Part shown: piece by piece, positions 1 to 10,798 of the stretch
How the letters are laid out: each line of letters starts with the position of its first letter
Numbering within the stretch: position 1 is the stretch's first letter
Assembly (NCBI RefSeq): GCF_000264905.1
Contig: NW_006763139.1
Coordinates: forward strand, 1,528,313 to 1,592,312
Direction of reading: 5' to 3'
DNA from: Stereum hirsutum FP-91666 SS1
Taxonomy: Eukaryota; Basidiomycota; Agaricomycetes; Russulales; Stereaceae
Length of the DNA stretch: 64,000 bases
The notes under the pieces: model-generated
Seen by the model: the letters and a program-made list of their open reading frames with translations, nothing else
Databases searched by the model: none
Told to the model about the DNA's origin: nothing
Position numbers and translations under genes: made by a program

Positions 1-58
1 ATTCCGAACGGCAAGCACAGTACTTCATACGTCTCTTTTCGATGTTGTTTTTGTATAG

Positions 59-2031
59 GCTGGAGGTGGATCTTCATCCTCGAAGGCATCGTCACCGTTC
101 TTTTCGGTGTCATGGCGGCTTTCGTCATGCCCGCCAGCATCCAATCCGCCAATTTCCTTACCCCAGAGGAAAAGCGGTTCGCTCGTACGTTTGCCCCATT
201 CATCTTCCCCCCTACGATTTGAACTCTGAGCCTCGACCTTCTAACCCCCGAATATTACAACTCGGAATATACACAGTACATCGCTTCCGGATGTCAGAGC
301 GAACGGCAAACAGCGCTCCGCTCTCAGAACCGTCGCAGCGGATCACGACGACGGAAAAAGAAGAGAAAGACTTGGAAGAAGTTCGGGCGGAGGTGTATGA
401 TCCTAATGCGAGTAATGACCGTGAGGAGCCTGTCGTGCACCAGGAGGAAGAGCAGTTTGAATGGCGAGAGGTTGTTCGAGGTATGGCCGACTCTTTTCCC
501 CTCATAATATGTCTTTTGATATGGGATGTTTCATGGCACAGGCTGAGCTGACGTGTATTTGGGTATTTATAGGGTTGGTGGATGTTCAAGCCTGGCTGAC
601 GGGGATCGCATATTTTGGCATTATCGTCAGCATCTACTCATACTCACTATTCCTGTGAGCTCCTTTTATTCTACAGCTAATATGGGGTCCGGGAAATACC
701 AACACTGCGACGGCATTCTTCTAGACCTACAATCATCAGCGAGCTCGGATTTTCCGGTGGTGAGGCCCAGCTTCGTACCGGTGAGTGTCATGCGCCCCAT
801 GTCAGTTCGCAAACTCCTCAATGACAGACGTACTTTTCGTCTGCAGTGCCGCCGTACGTTCCTGCAGCGGTCTTGACGGGTAAGTTCTGCAACACTGCAT
901 TAGAGCTGCACATGTAACTTACGGTCCGACGAATGGGACATAGTCGTAGTGGCCTATTTATCTGACCGCTTCAAACTTCGTGGACCAATGATCCTGATCT
1001 GTCTGCCATTGACCATTGCCGGTAAGTCCCTCACCGCACTATACTTGTGGACTGACACTGATTTTACACATTACCCGCGCTTGCAGGTTATATTGTGGCC
1101 ATCTGTGCCACCAGCAACCAAGTACGCTACGCGGCTGTCTTTATGATGGCTACTGGGATGTGAGTGATTATTCTGGATGTAGAAATGGGAGCACCAGCCT
1201 CAATGTCGTGTGTTGTCTAGATATCCGACCGGACCATGCATCCTTTCTATCCTCCCCAACAACAGTAGTGGGCATTACAAGAAGGCAACCACTATCGCAC
1301 TTCAGCTTGCCTTCGCGAATACTGGGTAAGGATTTTCACGTCCTGTATTGTTTACTCGACTGCAGTGATACTGAGTTTCTTGTTCTGACATTCTTTAGGG
1401 GATTTGTTGCCACTTTCTCGTACACACAAGGTGGATCACTGTCGTTTTTTTTTGCAAGTGACATTATGGCACTGGCTGACCTGCATTAACAGATCAAGCT
1501 CCCGCATACATCAGAGGCCATTCCATAACCCTCGCTTTCGTCGTCCTGGCCTGGATATTCGTCGCACTCAACGTGTACGTCAAACACATGCTAAGGCCGC
1601 TCTCCGTCATCCTTTTCCTCCCTTTCTTTCCCTCCCTTCGCCGTCCGGAAATACCATCCCCTATCTCATTACCGTCTCTTATCTCGTTCTGCCATTCTAA
1701 TCATATCCTTCAACAAAACACAGTACATATTGTGCCTGGGAGAACAAAGCTCGCGCGGATGGTCGCCGTCAGGATAACATCCTGAAATATCAAGAGGTGA
1801 GTCAATCCTTCCCTATATATATTCCTCCACCGAGCTTTCTGGCTTCTCTATTCCCCGTTCTCCGTTATTCTCCCATATAAATCCTGCGGTAGCGGAGTCT
1901 TTTATGCTCTCCGATGCGAAAAGATCTATTTCTGACGCCGTGGCCCTTGGTTCTTGAAATAGCTGTGGGACTCTGGCAAGACGAGAGCTCCCATCGGGGA
2001 CCGTCATCCAGATTTTCGGTTTACTCTGTGA
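59..2031 (+). CDS. MFS transporter, Dal5-like anion:cation symporter family (5' partial)
   Basis: This is the 3' part of a major facilitator permease of the fungal Dal5/Tna1 (allantoate, nicotinate) group, expected in the plasma membrane. The first visible exon starts at 59 after the acceptor TTTGTATAG and opens with GWRWIFILEG, the family motif in the middle of the N-terminal helix bundle. After a hydrophilic central loop come VDVQAWLTGIAYFGI, SDRFKLRGPM (loop motif), MATGIYPTGPCILSI, and finally AYIRGHSITLAFVV. The protein ends with GDRHPDFRFTL, a family-typical tail, at TGA 2029-2031. At least eight short introns are needed, for example between QLR (about 780) and TVPPYVPAAVLT (about 845). 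The N-terminal helices lie outside the window. Substrate cannot be told from sequence; family assignment is secure. Confidence 0.9.
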
Positions 2032-2528
2032 ACGGTGTGTCTACTAATAGCAGAGGAGGGTTATGGTTCGCGAGGGCTTTGTCTGATATAAATATGCGAT
2101 TGTACGATAATAGTTGAATCGGACCGACTTTCAAAAATGGCTGTCGGAAGTACCACTTATGCACTGACACGGTACCGGAAGTGCCATTACATTATTGTAA
2201 AATGGTTAAAAGACATGAGAGTGCGCACAATTATCTCAGTCCCATAACAAGACAAGCCTGAGCTTCTGTGCGCCAATATAAGACGTGTGGCCTGGTGGTT
2301 CCTCCGAAGGTGCTCTCGCCACAGTGGCGAGTTGTACTCAAGTTCGATCTCCGACCCAGGTTCCTCAGACGCGGAGTGAGCAAGTTCCCCGTCATTTCTT
2401 CTACCACAGTTGACCGGTTGACCTCTGGGACTACCTTCATCTTCGTATTGGCTCTTCGGACGCACGTACTTGTTAGTCGGCTTATACCTGATCCGTAAGA
2501 GTATCGGTCACTAGTACTGTACCCGATG
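2032..2528. other. Intergenic stretch, nothing recognised
   Basis: Lies between the permease stop and the left end of the inverted-repeat element. Short overlapping ORFs occur on both strands, but none has family motifs, convincing splice sites or a recognisable product. Probably 3' UTR plus spacer. Confidence 0.5.
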
Positions 2529-2548
2529 CATCAGCGAATTCGGGAAAA
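2529..2548 (+). repeat. Left terminal inverted repeat of the 900-bp element
   Basis: Twenty bases matching the complement of 3409-3428 with one mismatch (position 13, C versus T). Confidence 0.7.
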
Positions 2549-3408
2549 AGTGGCCGGACGTTGGCCGGGTTATGATCCCGCTCGGGAAGGGAAGTCGATC
2601 GTAGTGCATTATCATTTCAACATGATCGGGAAGGCACAATTGTAACGTGTTCCAGCCCAAAGTCAGGCCCCATGTGGCATTGTAACGACTTACAATCTGC
2701 GACAACTCGGGTGAACGATCACAATCCGTTACAATGCAAGGTCACTTCTGAGGAGCTAGGACAAAAACTCGAACCGTGCATTAGGTGGGGGACGGCTTTC
2801 GGCCTCTCTGTCTCTGCCTGTGCACACAACACAATTTGATGGGACAAATCACCTCTCACGGATATTGCTGTTCAACCAGCTTTACTCGGACTACTAGCAA
2901 GACACTCTTTTGCCCTCACATTGCGTGCAACAAATGTGATGCAGATGCAGAAGACGGTGTCTCAGCTCGGTGAGAAAGGCTCTATAGCACGACTGCCACG
3001 CGAACAGAAAAAGGCTCGATAGTGTAATAGTAGTGTACCATGTAATTAGATAGCTTGAATGAAATGAAAATTGTTTGCCCTTGAGTTCGAGCCCCCCCGT
3101 GTGCGAGTGATTCCGAAAGCAATAATCCTGGACAAGCCTGACGTGGAAAGTGACAGCGATAAGGAAACCGGCACAGAAGCAATTACCGGGCCAGGGGCGA
3201 GAGGCACAGGAGCCTCCGCCCCCGGCCGTTTTGCATTTGGCCGGGTGCCTATCGGGATTATTGTAACGGATGGACAAATTGATGGCAAGGGTTTAATCCG
3301 CTTCCACCTGTTACAATCCGACGAACAACGTTGTCGTGCATTGGCCGGGATTGCCACGGATTGCAACGGGTTACAACGCATGGCGTATGATTGTAACCCG
3401 TTGTAGTA

Positions 3409-3428
3409 TTTTCCCAAATTCGCTGATG
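3409..3428 (-). repeat. Right terminal inverted repeat of the 900-bp element
   Basis: Twenty bases complementary to 2529-2548 with one mismatch. Its last three bases, ATG at 3426-3428, are also the first possible start codon of the Ten1-like gene. Confidence 0.7.
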
Positions 3429-4020
3429 ATGTCGAACCTCCCCGACGCAGCTCTCGCGACTCTTCTATCCTCGATCCCGTTCACACCAACCGGACATAAA
3501 GTACGGGTCCTGGGAAAGTGCGTCTGCATATTTCACATAATTTCTCTACCCGCTTGGTATAGATGTTTAGTAAGAGAACTGACACTTGCGTACGGTGGGC
3601 AATAGAATCCTCGTATACGATCTCGACACAAGCACCATGCTCCTAATGAACGATGAAGATGCTATTCTTGTCGATATATCACTCTGTACAGGCCACGCAG
3701 AGTCCAAGGACTGGCTGACTGAAAAACGAACCATAGTGAGCGTGATAGGGTATGTGGAACGAGAACCTATCCGGGTGCGTCAAGGTCGTCACGGACATGT
3801 TTTCTATTAGCTGAACGAGTTTTGTCATGTTCCACAGAACTCGAGCAGCTCGCTGGAGGTCCCGAAACTGTTCCTAGACTCGGTAACACTGATACAAGAC
3901 ATCCAACTTCAGGCTTTGATGGTGATACCTTCTGGCGACGTGGATATACGTGTATGGAACGAAACGGTTTCACGTATGGAGGAGCATCGGCGACGTACTC
4001 CAGCGCCCTCGAGGTCTTGA
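3426..4020 (+). CDS. Small single OB-fold protein, Ten1-like (CST telomere complex)
   Basis: Three exons (3426-3517, 3606-3774, 3838-4020) give a protein of about 147 residues. All junctions keep frame and use GT..AG. The reading KVRVLGKILVYDLDTSTMLL, then ILVDISL, IVSVIGYVER and LFLDSVTLIQDIQLQAL follows the strand pattern of Ten1: a beta strand ending in LG, a loop, a strand, then an IGxxE turn and a final strand. Ten1 is the smallest subunit of Cdc13/Ctc1-Stn1-Ten1, which binds telomeric single strands and recruits polymerase alpha-primase. A C-terminal tail rich in R and S follows. The start is ATG 3426 or the adjacent ATG 3429; the first lies inside the right end of the neighbouring inverted-repeat element. 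Other small OB-fold proteins (Rmi2-like) are possible alternatives. Confidence 0.55.
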
Positions 4021-4156
4021 CATCAATCTTAGCCTTGTTAGAAGCTCGGCCAAATGACAAAGCGGTAGTAAGTACCATATCCCTGTTTATTAGATTTTTG
4101 TACGATTTTTGACCAGCGATTGAATTCGCAGATGAACCCGAGCACGAGGTTATGGT

Positions 4157-5414
4157 TTGCATAACGTCATGCCGCGTCTTGCGTCGCGCATCAACTTCAA
4201 CTTGCACACGACTTGCCTGTCTGCAATGATGTCGGTCATCCATCATGGATCTCTATCCTCACAAAAGTTGTATCCCATTCTGCCTCGCGTCATCCTGAAC
4301 AGGCGTCTTCCTCACATTCGACGTCAATCGACTTCGCCTGTACCCCAACGAACTGGATCGTACGTCCATTGGGCTCCCCTACCAGTCCTTTCCGACCCCT
4401 CCCTTTCCACCTTCCTCGATCAGGCCCTTGATCCACACCTTCCGCATATCCTTCCTCGGGGCCTCTTTGCGAATTATCCTGCCATCAAAGAATGGTTCAT
4501 CCCCGTTGCGCCTTCAGCTAATCCAGGCAACGCATCGCCATCTTCGTCCTCGCATCCTCCAATCCCTCAGCCGATCCTACACCTCAACACCGACTACCTC
4601 TCGCGTTACTCGGATACCACCGTCTCTCTCGAACTGACAACAACTAGGGTCTCGGATGGCACAATCGAGGACTTCGAGCGCGTTGATGCCCCACTCTCAC
4701 TCTTCCTACAATATATCGAGCTTGCAGGTAGAAATATGGACACCGGGACGCACAGATACAGTATCTACCTTGCGCAATCATCTTTATCCTCGCTTCCCCC
4801 TGAATTACTCGCGTCACTACCTAAGCCCGAATTCGTCATCTCCAGCTACACCTCACCGCCATCTTCCACAACTCTCACTAGTAGTCCTCGATTGAGTGGG
4901 AACCCTGGAGATAATATCTATGGCTCGTCTCTATGGCTTGGACTGGCACTGACCGAAACGCCACTCCATCGAGATCCAAATCATGGCCTCCTTATGATGT
5001 TGGCCGGTCGAAAACGAATCAGGGTCGTTTCACCAAGAGTCGGCAAAGACATCTTCGATACTGTCAAAGCCAGGACCATCACGCGCTCCAGTATGGATGG
5101 TCATGACGGCGGAAGGGGAAGGGTGAGAGGTAAAGAGATGATGATTGGGGATGAGAGGGAAGGTCTGGATGAGATTGTTTGGGGCCCACAGGATGGTCGC
5201 AGCGGTAAAAGCTGGGAAGGGTTCGATGGTGTACTTGACGTTGGTGATGCGGTATTTCTACCCATGGGATGGTGGCATAGCTTGAAGGGCGTAGGGGAGG
5301 GGATGGTAGGATCGGTGAGTGAATCAGTGCTCGTCTTCAATCTTGCTGACATGTATGGTATTGACGATGACGATTACCATTCCCGTGATCTAGGTCAACT
5401 GGTGGTTCAGATAA
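4157..5414 (+). CDS. JmjC/cupin-8 type Fe(II)/2-oxoglutarate dioxygenase
   Basis: Long first exon (4157-5314) and a 21-base last exon (5394-5414), joined by a GTGAGT..CTAG intron; the protein then ends GSVNWWFR, a typical JmjC end. The core holds the iron motif HRD in TPLHRDPNHGLLMML, followed by AGRKRIRVVSP, and later GDAVFLPMGWWHSLKGVG, whose last His is the third iron ligand. The family hydroxylates proteins or demethylates histones; the substrate here is unknown. The N-terminus after the internal MMSVIHHG is basic and hydrophobic and could be a mitochondrial targeting signal, so translation may start at one of these downstream ATGs (about 4226-4229). An insertion of low similarity (about residues 310-345, rich in G, R and K) separates the two iron motifs. 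Confidence 0.8.
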
Positions 5415-5859
5415 ATAAATAAAACATGATAAACAATGCCAATAGTTCACCGTCACTGTACGCGAGTTGCATGTGGGATGCCAGCTCATCATCAATAACA
5501 GTAACATTGATCGGAGACAATCGACAGCAAAAGTTGCGCTGTGTTCAAAGCTCAACCCCAAGATTACTGCTTCCCGCTACTTACTTTTGTAGATGGGGGA
5601 TGGCATAGCCTGTGCGTCTCACTAGGCTCGAGTCGCGAGCCCTGACTCAACCCCCAAATCCTCCAAGACCTGACCCATAGATACTAGAAGAATAATTCCA
5701 ACTCCCAAACTACATAAGTCAAGCGATGATCTACCGTCCGATTTTCCGAAAACATGCAGGTCCACACAAAACAACAACCACCTCCAGGCTCCCCGATACC
5801 TTCAAATTTCAATCCTCGGTACCATGCTCATCTCTCAGCCCTCACCCTCACCCTCACCC
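5415..5859. other. Convergent intergenic region, simple repeat
   Basis: 3' sides of the dioxygenase and Kex1 genes. No coding signal. A pyrimidine-rich run with tandem CCCTCA units starts near 5838 and continues into the Kex1 tail, where it encodes charged residues on the minus strand. Confidence 0.5.
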
Positions 5860-8726
5860 TCACCTCCTCCTCCCCTCATCCTCCTCATCACTATCCCCCA
5901 CATCGAATATCCTCTCCTGCTCCCCCTCCATCTCCTCATCCTCATCCTCCTTCCCCATCCCCATCCCCATCCCCCTTCCCTCACCTACAGCCCTCTCTTT
6001 CCCCTTTCCCTTCCTATTCCCATTCTCCAACCCCTTATACTCCCCTCCAAACTCCTCCGACCTCGTCAGCGGAATACTCTCCTCGACCTCGTTCCTGGAC
6101 AGTGGAAGGCCGACGCTCCCGCCCATACCAAGTCCGCGACGACGGCGACGGATGCGGAACCAGTAGAAGGCTGCGATGATGGCTGCGAAGATGACGAGGA
6201 CGATAGCAGCCGAGCCTGCGTTATAATACGCTATAAAACAAGACCACAACAACCGCACAAAAAGTAAAAAGAGGATCAAGACTCAAAACCAAAACCAAGA
6301 CAAAACGCACCTTCCCACATCGCCTTATCCTGTTCCGGCGTCTTTCCCCCCGCCCCCACCGTCCCCCCCGACCCCGCCCCCGTCCCATCCTCCGCCCCCG
6401 CCACCGCATCCTCTCCCAGCCCAACCCACACCGGCTTACTCACATCGCCGATGCTACTCGGGATCCTAGCCGAGCCGTCCGCGATGGCCGAGAAATTGAC
6501 GCCCATGAAGCGGAGGATCATGTCGTGCGCGACGTGTGGGAGGTCGAAACCTACCATGTGTGAGGCGTTGAAGATCTGTGTTCGTTCATATTCGCATTCA
6601 CATTCGCGCGTAAGTCAGTCAGTCGGTATATTAATATGAGCGAAACAACAGAAAAGGAAGGGGGGCAACGAAAAATACAACGCACCTTCGCATAAGTCAA
6701 CCCCCGACTCTCAACCCACGTCCCCGCCCGTCTCCCCCCCACACTCCAATTCATCGTCTCCACCTCCCCAAGACCCTTCGCGCCCGCCCACTCCAAATTC
6801 TGAATCATCGCCTCCAATCCCACATAATTACATATGAAATCCTTGTCGCCCGCGAAGATCATGACCGGGATCTGCTCGATGATGCGCGGGAGGAAGGTGA
6901 TGGAGGACGGAGAGTTTTTGAGTGTTAGTTGGGAGCCGATGCGGGATTGACATTCGGTCCAGGATTCGGGTTTGGCGGTGGCGTGGATGGCGGATTTGAC
7001 GTCGCCGCGCTGGATAGAGGGAGAGTGGGGACCCATGGGGGTGGGTGATTTCAGTCGGTGAGGTTGAAGAAAGAGGAGGAAGGTGAAGGGAAGGGAGGAC
7101 GTACGTCGAGATAAGTCGTCACATTATGCAGATCCGGAGGCCAAGTCATCCCACAGGCAGGATATTCATCGTCCAGCCGTACATCATACACATTCATACA
7201 CACTTGTTGCCCGTCTACACTTCAGCATCACAAAACAGACCGCCAAAAAAGTCAAAAGCAGATACACGAAGAACAGCGCGGTGAGCAATGCTGGGGACTG
7301 AGAAGACAAGGAGAGCTAAGCTACGTACGTGCGATCACGGCCCTCAGCCACGGTCCCCAAGATACGCTCACAAAGTCCAATATGAATAGGCTCTATCTCT
7401 GCCTCATCGAGCAACTTCATGCATCGGTCGACGAGGTCTTTGCTCTTGTCGTACGTCTGAGCGTGTGGAATCAGTATACGTCACCTCCGTACCCTGGAGA
7501 AGCTAAAAAGTAAGGGCCCAACGAACCTCAGAGCCCTCTGTAAGAATACCATGCTTGAGGCCATAGTCGAGGAAAGCGGGGTACTGCCTCCTTGCGTCCA
7601 TCCACCCGTTACCGATCGCGGCGCCCTTTAGGGGGACATCCAGAGTAGAGTTGAGCAGCGCATCACCTTTTGGACAGCCGGATGAGACAGGGTCGGTTTA
7701 CGTCGTGTCATCAGTGTGAAGAGGTGTACGCACAGAAGTAAGGGATGTACTGTCCGGCGAAGCTCTCTCCAGCGATATAAGTCTGCGATGAAGAAAGGAT
7801 GACACGGAAATGAGAATCATGGAGGTTGGGAAGAACGTATGGGAAGAACGTACGTCCATGTGCTTGTATTCTGGGAACGTCTTGTAGAAGTTCTTCAAGA
7901 ATTCTAGAAATTGGTCCGATGCCTGTACAAGCCCCGGTCGGAGGTCAACACCCTACCGCAAACCAAGCAATGACTGAAAGTGGGAAAAGACAAACATCTG
8001 AGAGTTCATGCACGAAGCTGTCCGTGCTTGTGTACGAGTATCCTGTCCCAGCAGGTTGATCCACTGATAGACAGGGGGTTGCAGGTGTGGCGTATCAGCC
8101 TGACCAGAAACGCAAGAAAGACGAAAAGGAGAAGACGGACCGTATACGATATTCGTGTACTCTTCCCAGCCACCCTCTGCAACGTCCAGCCCTCCATGGT
8201 CATTCATCCTCCACGGCCCAATCTCCATCATAAGTCCGTCAAAAGACGAGCATCCTGGGCCACCCTATATCATCACGCACGAGACAAAAGAATTCAAGCT
8301 CCAGCTCATCCCAGTACGGGGATCGAAGAGACGACAAACGCACATTAAACCAAAACAGTATCCGCTCCTTGTCTGCCGTCCTCCGCGCCTTTGTGAGAAC
8401 GAAGTAGAGATGGGAAGTGACGGCGGTAGCGGGTGCAGACGCCGCATTCGGGTCGGCAGAGATATGACCGGCGAATATGTGCAAGGGATGTGTATTATCT
8501 TGGTTGAGGTCGGGGAGATTGGAGACGTAGAACGAAGCGGCGGAGGGGACTGTGAGAGTAAAGCCGTGCCACGTAGAGATGTCAATAAAAAGGCGCTGGG
8601 AGACGGGAAAGATATGAAAATGAAGAGCGATGAGTGCGACTGACTGTCCGTTGGTGCGGCTGTTGATTGAGGTAAGTATTGGAGGAAAAGAAGGAGTGTG
8701 GCGGGCAGGAGGTTGGAGAGGAACAT
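5860..8726 (-). CDS. KEX1: Kex1-like serine carboxypeptidase, Golgi membrane (peptidase S10)
   Basis: Multi-exon minus-strand gene. Exon 1 starts at ATG 8726 with a signal peptide ([20 protein letters not shown]) and splices at GTCAGT to [12 protein letters not shown]. Then come [15 protein letters not shown] (oxyanion region), [10 protein letters not shown] with the nucleophile Ser (about 7760), [10 protein letters not shown] with the catalytic Asp (about 6840), and ASHMVGFD with the catalytic His (about 6560). After a G/T/E-rich stalk there is one transmembrane helix ([20 protein letters not shown], about 6185-6245) with RIRRRRR behind it and an acidic cytoplasmic tail ending [14 protein letters not shown]. 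This layout is that of Kex1, which trims C-terminal Lys and Arg from secreted proproteins after Kex2 cleavage. Shares a divergent promoter with the gene at 9140. Exact borders of some internal exons were not fixed. Confidence 0.93.
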
Positions 8727-9139
8727 GGTCTGAATTTGGGAGTCTGGCAGCAGTAGCCCCTCCGGAAGGTATTTGTGGTACCGCTTTGGGCTTTTGGGTA
8801 CTGGGAGGCCCTGCAAGTATAATAATATTCGAGAGATAGAGAAGATATATGGAAGGAAGGAAGATGGTCGTAGCCTGAGTCTGTCGCCGTCGGCGCGTCC
8901 GATGAGGAACAAGTCGAGGTGATGTCCGCAGTAGTCGCGGACTGCAGCGCCACACTGATGAGGGCCACCCCCGCACGCAGTTTCCGGGGTCCCTCACACG
9001 ATGGGTCCATTTCCAATCCATTGTGCCTTTGCGGAAACAAATCCAACGCGATGATTTCAGGTCGCAGCCTGTCCGACAAGATAACGCCAGTGTCCTCCTC
9101 TCTTTCCACCACCACTCACTCACCCCCCTTCAGAGAACT
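8727..9139. promoter_or_regulatory. Divergent promoter region, Kex1 / thioredoxin-like gene
   Basis: About 410 bases between two start codons pointing away from each other; both products enter the secretory pathway. No clear TATA box or known operator was recognised. Confidence 0.4.
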
Positions 9140-10463
9140 ATGCGGCTCTCCACGGCTGTCCTCGCCAGCGTGCTCTCGCTCCTTCCGCTCGCGAACGCGC
9201 AATACTTCTCGGAAGGATGGGCCCCTGGCATGCCCGTGCCCACGATGCCTGCCGCTCCTCCTCCCTCTTTACATCAATCTACAGGAGGAGCTAGCGGTGG
9301 AGTACCCGAACCCGTATCAGCGAAGTCTACACTCCCATCTCTGTCGGAACTGTCAGAACGCTTCAGCCTGCAGAATATCCTGTCTTCTGCACCGGTATCG
9401 GCTCTGTTCGACAAGGCCGGGATCAATATCACCGAACGGCTCGCGAATGCGCAGATTAATAACTTCTGGGATTCGCGGATACCGCTCATCACTGATGAGA
9501 ATTGGGAGGATATTCTCGTCAATGAGGAGTTGACGGAAGAAGAAGAGAAGGACAGGGTTTGGTTCATTCTCATGTATGTTCTCTCTTACCACCCAATTGT
9601 GGCCCAAAGTGCTTTGCTTACTTGACTTGATTCAACCAGCACCGTGACGGCCGCGACACCAAATGGTGTCTCTAAATATGCAGACGAGATGTTTGACCAA
9701 GCCTATAACCTCACACAAATCGCAGGTGACCTCCCCGACGTCCGGTGGGGAAGGATCGACTACATCAACGTCACTTCTATCACCACCAAGTGGGGTGTCT
9801 GGCAGTGCGTCTATCTATCTACACTTCAACTCACACTCACATATTTACAAGAACTGACTGACTGAGTTTATTTGCGCATTAGAGCACCCATGATCGTCGT
9901 CGCGAAAGACAGAGCGCAAACCCTCCGCTTCTTCCGCGCCACACAGATCTCTCTCAAACCAGAAGCCCTCCGGGAGTTCCTCCGGATTAAGTTCTGGGAA
10001 CAGCGCGCTCCGTGGAAGTCTTCGTTTGCGCCTGGTGGGGACTAGTGAGTCTCCCACTCTCCTCTTCTTTATTCCATCGGTTTGAACTGCTAGGAACTGC
10101 TGCCAACTAATGCATCTTCTCAACAGTGAATATATAACAGACTACCTCGCCATAGGCATGAAAGAGACATACAGAGTGACGAACCGTCTACCCCGCTGGG
10201 CACTCTACCTCATTACCGGCGCCATAGGCAGTTTCATGCTACAGTTCTTCCATCGGGGAGAGACGAAGAAGGCGGAGGAGAGGGAGAGGAAGAAGCAGGA
10301 GTTGTTGGCGGAGAAGGAGAGGCTGGAGAAGGAGAAGGCGGAGAAGGAGGCTTTGAAGGAGAAGGAGGAGAGCGAGAAGGAGGGAGGGAAGGAGAAGGAG
10401 AAGAAGAGTGGAAACGGAGGAGGGAGTAAGGGAGGCAAGGGGAAGAAGGGAGGGAAGAAGTGA
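9140..10463 (+). CDS. Thioredoxin-fold-like ER membrane protein with charged C-terminal tail
   Basis: Five exons. The start ATG 9140 gives a signal peptide (MRLSTAVLASVLSLLPLANA) cut near QYFSEG. A lumenal region follows with WFILITVTAATPNGVSKYADEMFDQA, DVRWGRIDYINVTSITTKWGVWQAPMIVV, a pattern of alternating strands and helices like a thioredoxin fold (cis-Pro in WQAPMIVV) but without a CxxC active site. Next is a transmembrane helix (PRWALYLITGAIGSFMLQFF, about 10190-10250) and a cytosolic tail of about 70 residues almost entirely K, E, R and G, probably coiled coil then basic. It looks like a conserved fungal protein of unknown role, possibly a chaperone-like or structural ER factor. Family recognition is by fold pattern only. 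Confidence 0.75.
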
Positions 10464-10798
10464 GGGTGATCGTTAGGCAGGGGGAGGTATATATATGGGC
10501 ATTTACTGTGGGTACTGTGGGGCATTGTTGTATGACGAAGTCGAACTGGTCGTGATACCGCAAAGCCTGTCCGCTTTTTCAATGAAGTGTGGCAACTGTG
10601 TGGCGTACGTACTTGCGATATGCACACTACTGGGGTTAGGGTTATCGCCCATAGCTCGTCGCGTCGCGTCGATTTTGTTTCCTGCACTCCTATTGCTCCC
10701 TCCGCCTTCTTGCTCTCAGATTCAGAATCTCTTGCGTAAATTATCCTTGCATCATAATCTGAGCGCTCTATCGCCCAGAAGACTCTCAAGCGCGCACA
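10464..10798. other. Intergenic region upstream of the Rad5-like gene
   Basis: 3' side of the thioredoxin-like gene and promoter of the SNF2 gene. A short repeat GTCGCGTCGCGTCG lies near 10660. Nothing else seen. Confidence 0.4.

Larger units (their letters stand above)
2529..3428. mobile_element. 900-bp non-autonomous terminal-inverted-repeat DNA element
   Basis: The ends are 20-bp inverted repeats with one mismatch: CATCAGCGAATTCGGGAAAA at 2529-2548, and its complement with one C/T change at 3409-3428. Inside, the octamer ATTGTAAC or its complement occurs at 2639, 2679, 2728, 3260, 3310 and 3390. The copies cluster in the two subterminal zones and are absent from the middle. Such subterminal repeats are typical transposase binding sites of hAT-like and related cut-and-paste elements. 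No transposase ORF is visible, so it would be non-autonomous. The only flanking duplication I see is a weak ATG on each side, so the superfamily is undecided. Confidence 0.65.

Noticed and set aside
5824..6267. Plus-strand Pro/Ser-rich ORFs and CCCTCA repeats, possibly telomere-like
   Set aside because: Antisense to the acidic and basic tail of Kex1; codon repeats explain them. The unit is not TTAGGG.
8239..9123. Minus-strand 294-codon ORF
   Set aside because: Partly the Kex1 exon read together with intron and promoter sequence; signal peptide and splice sites support the start at 8726 instead.
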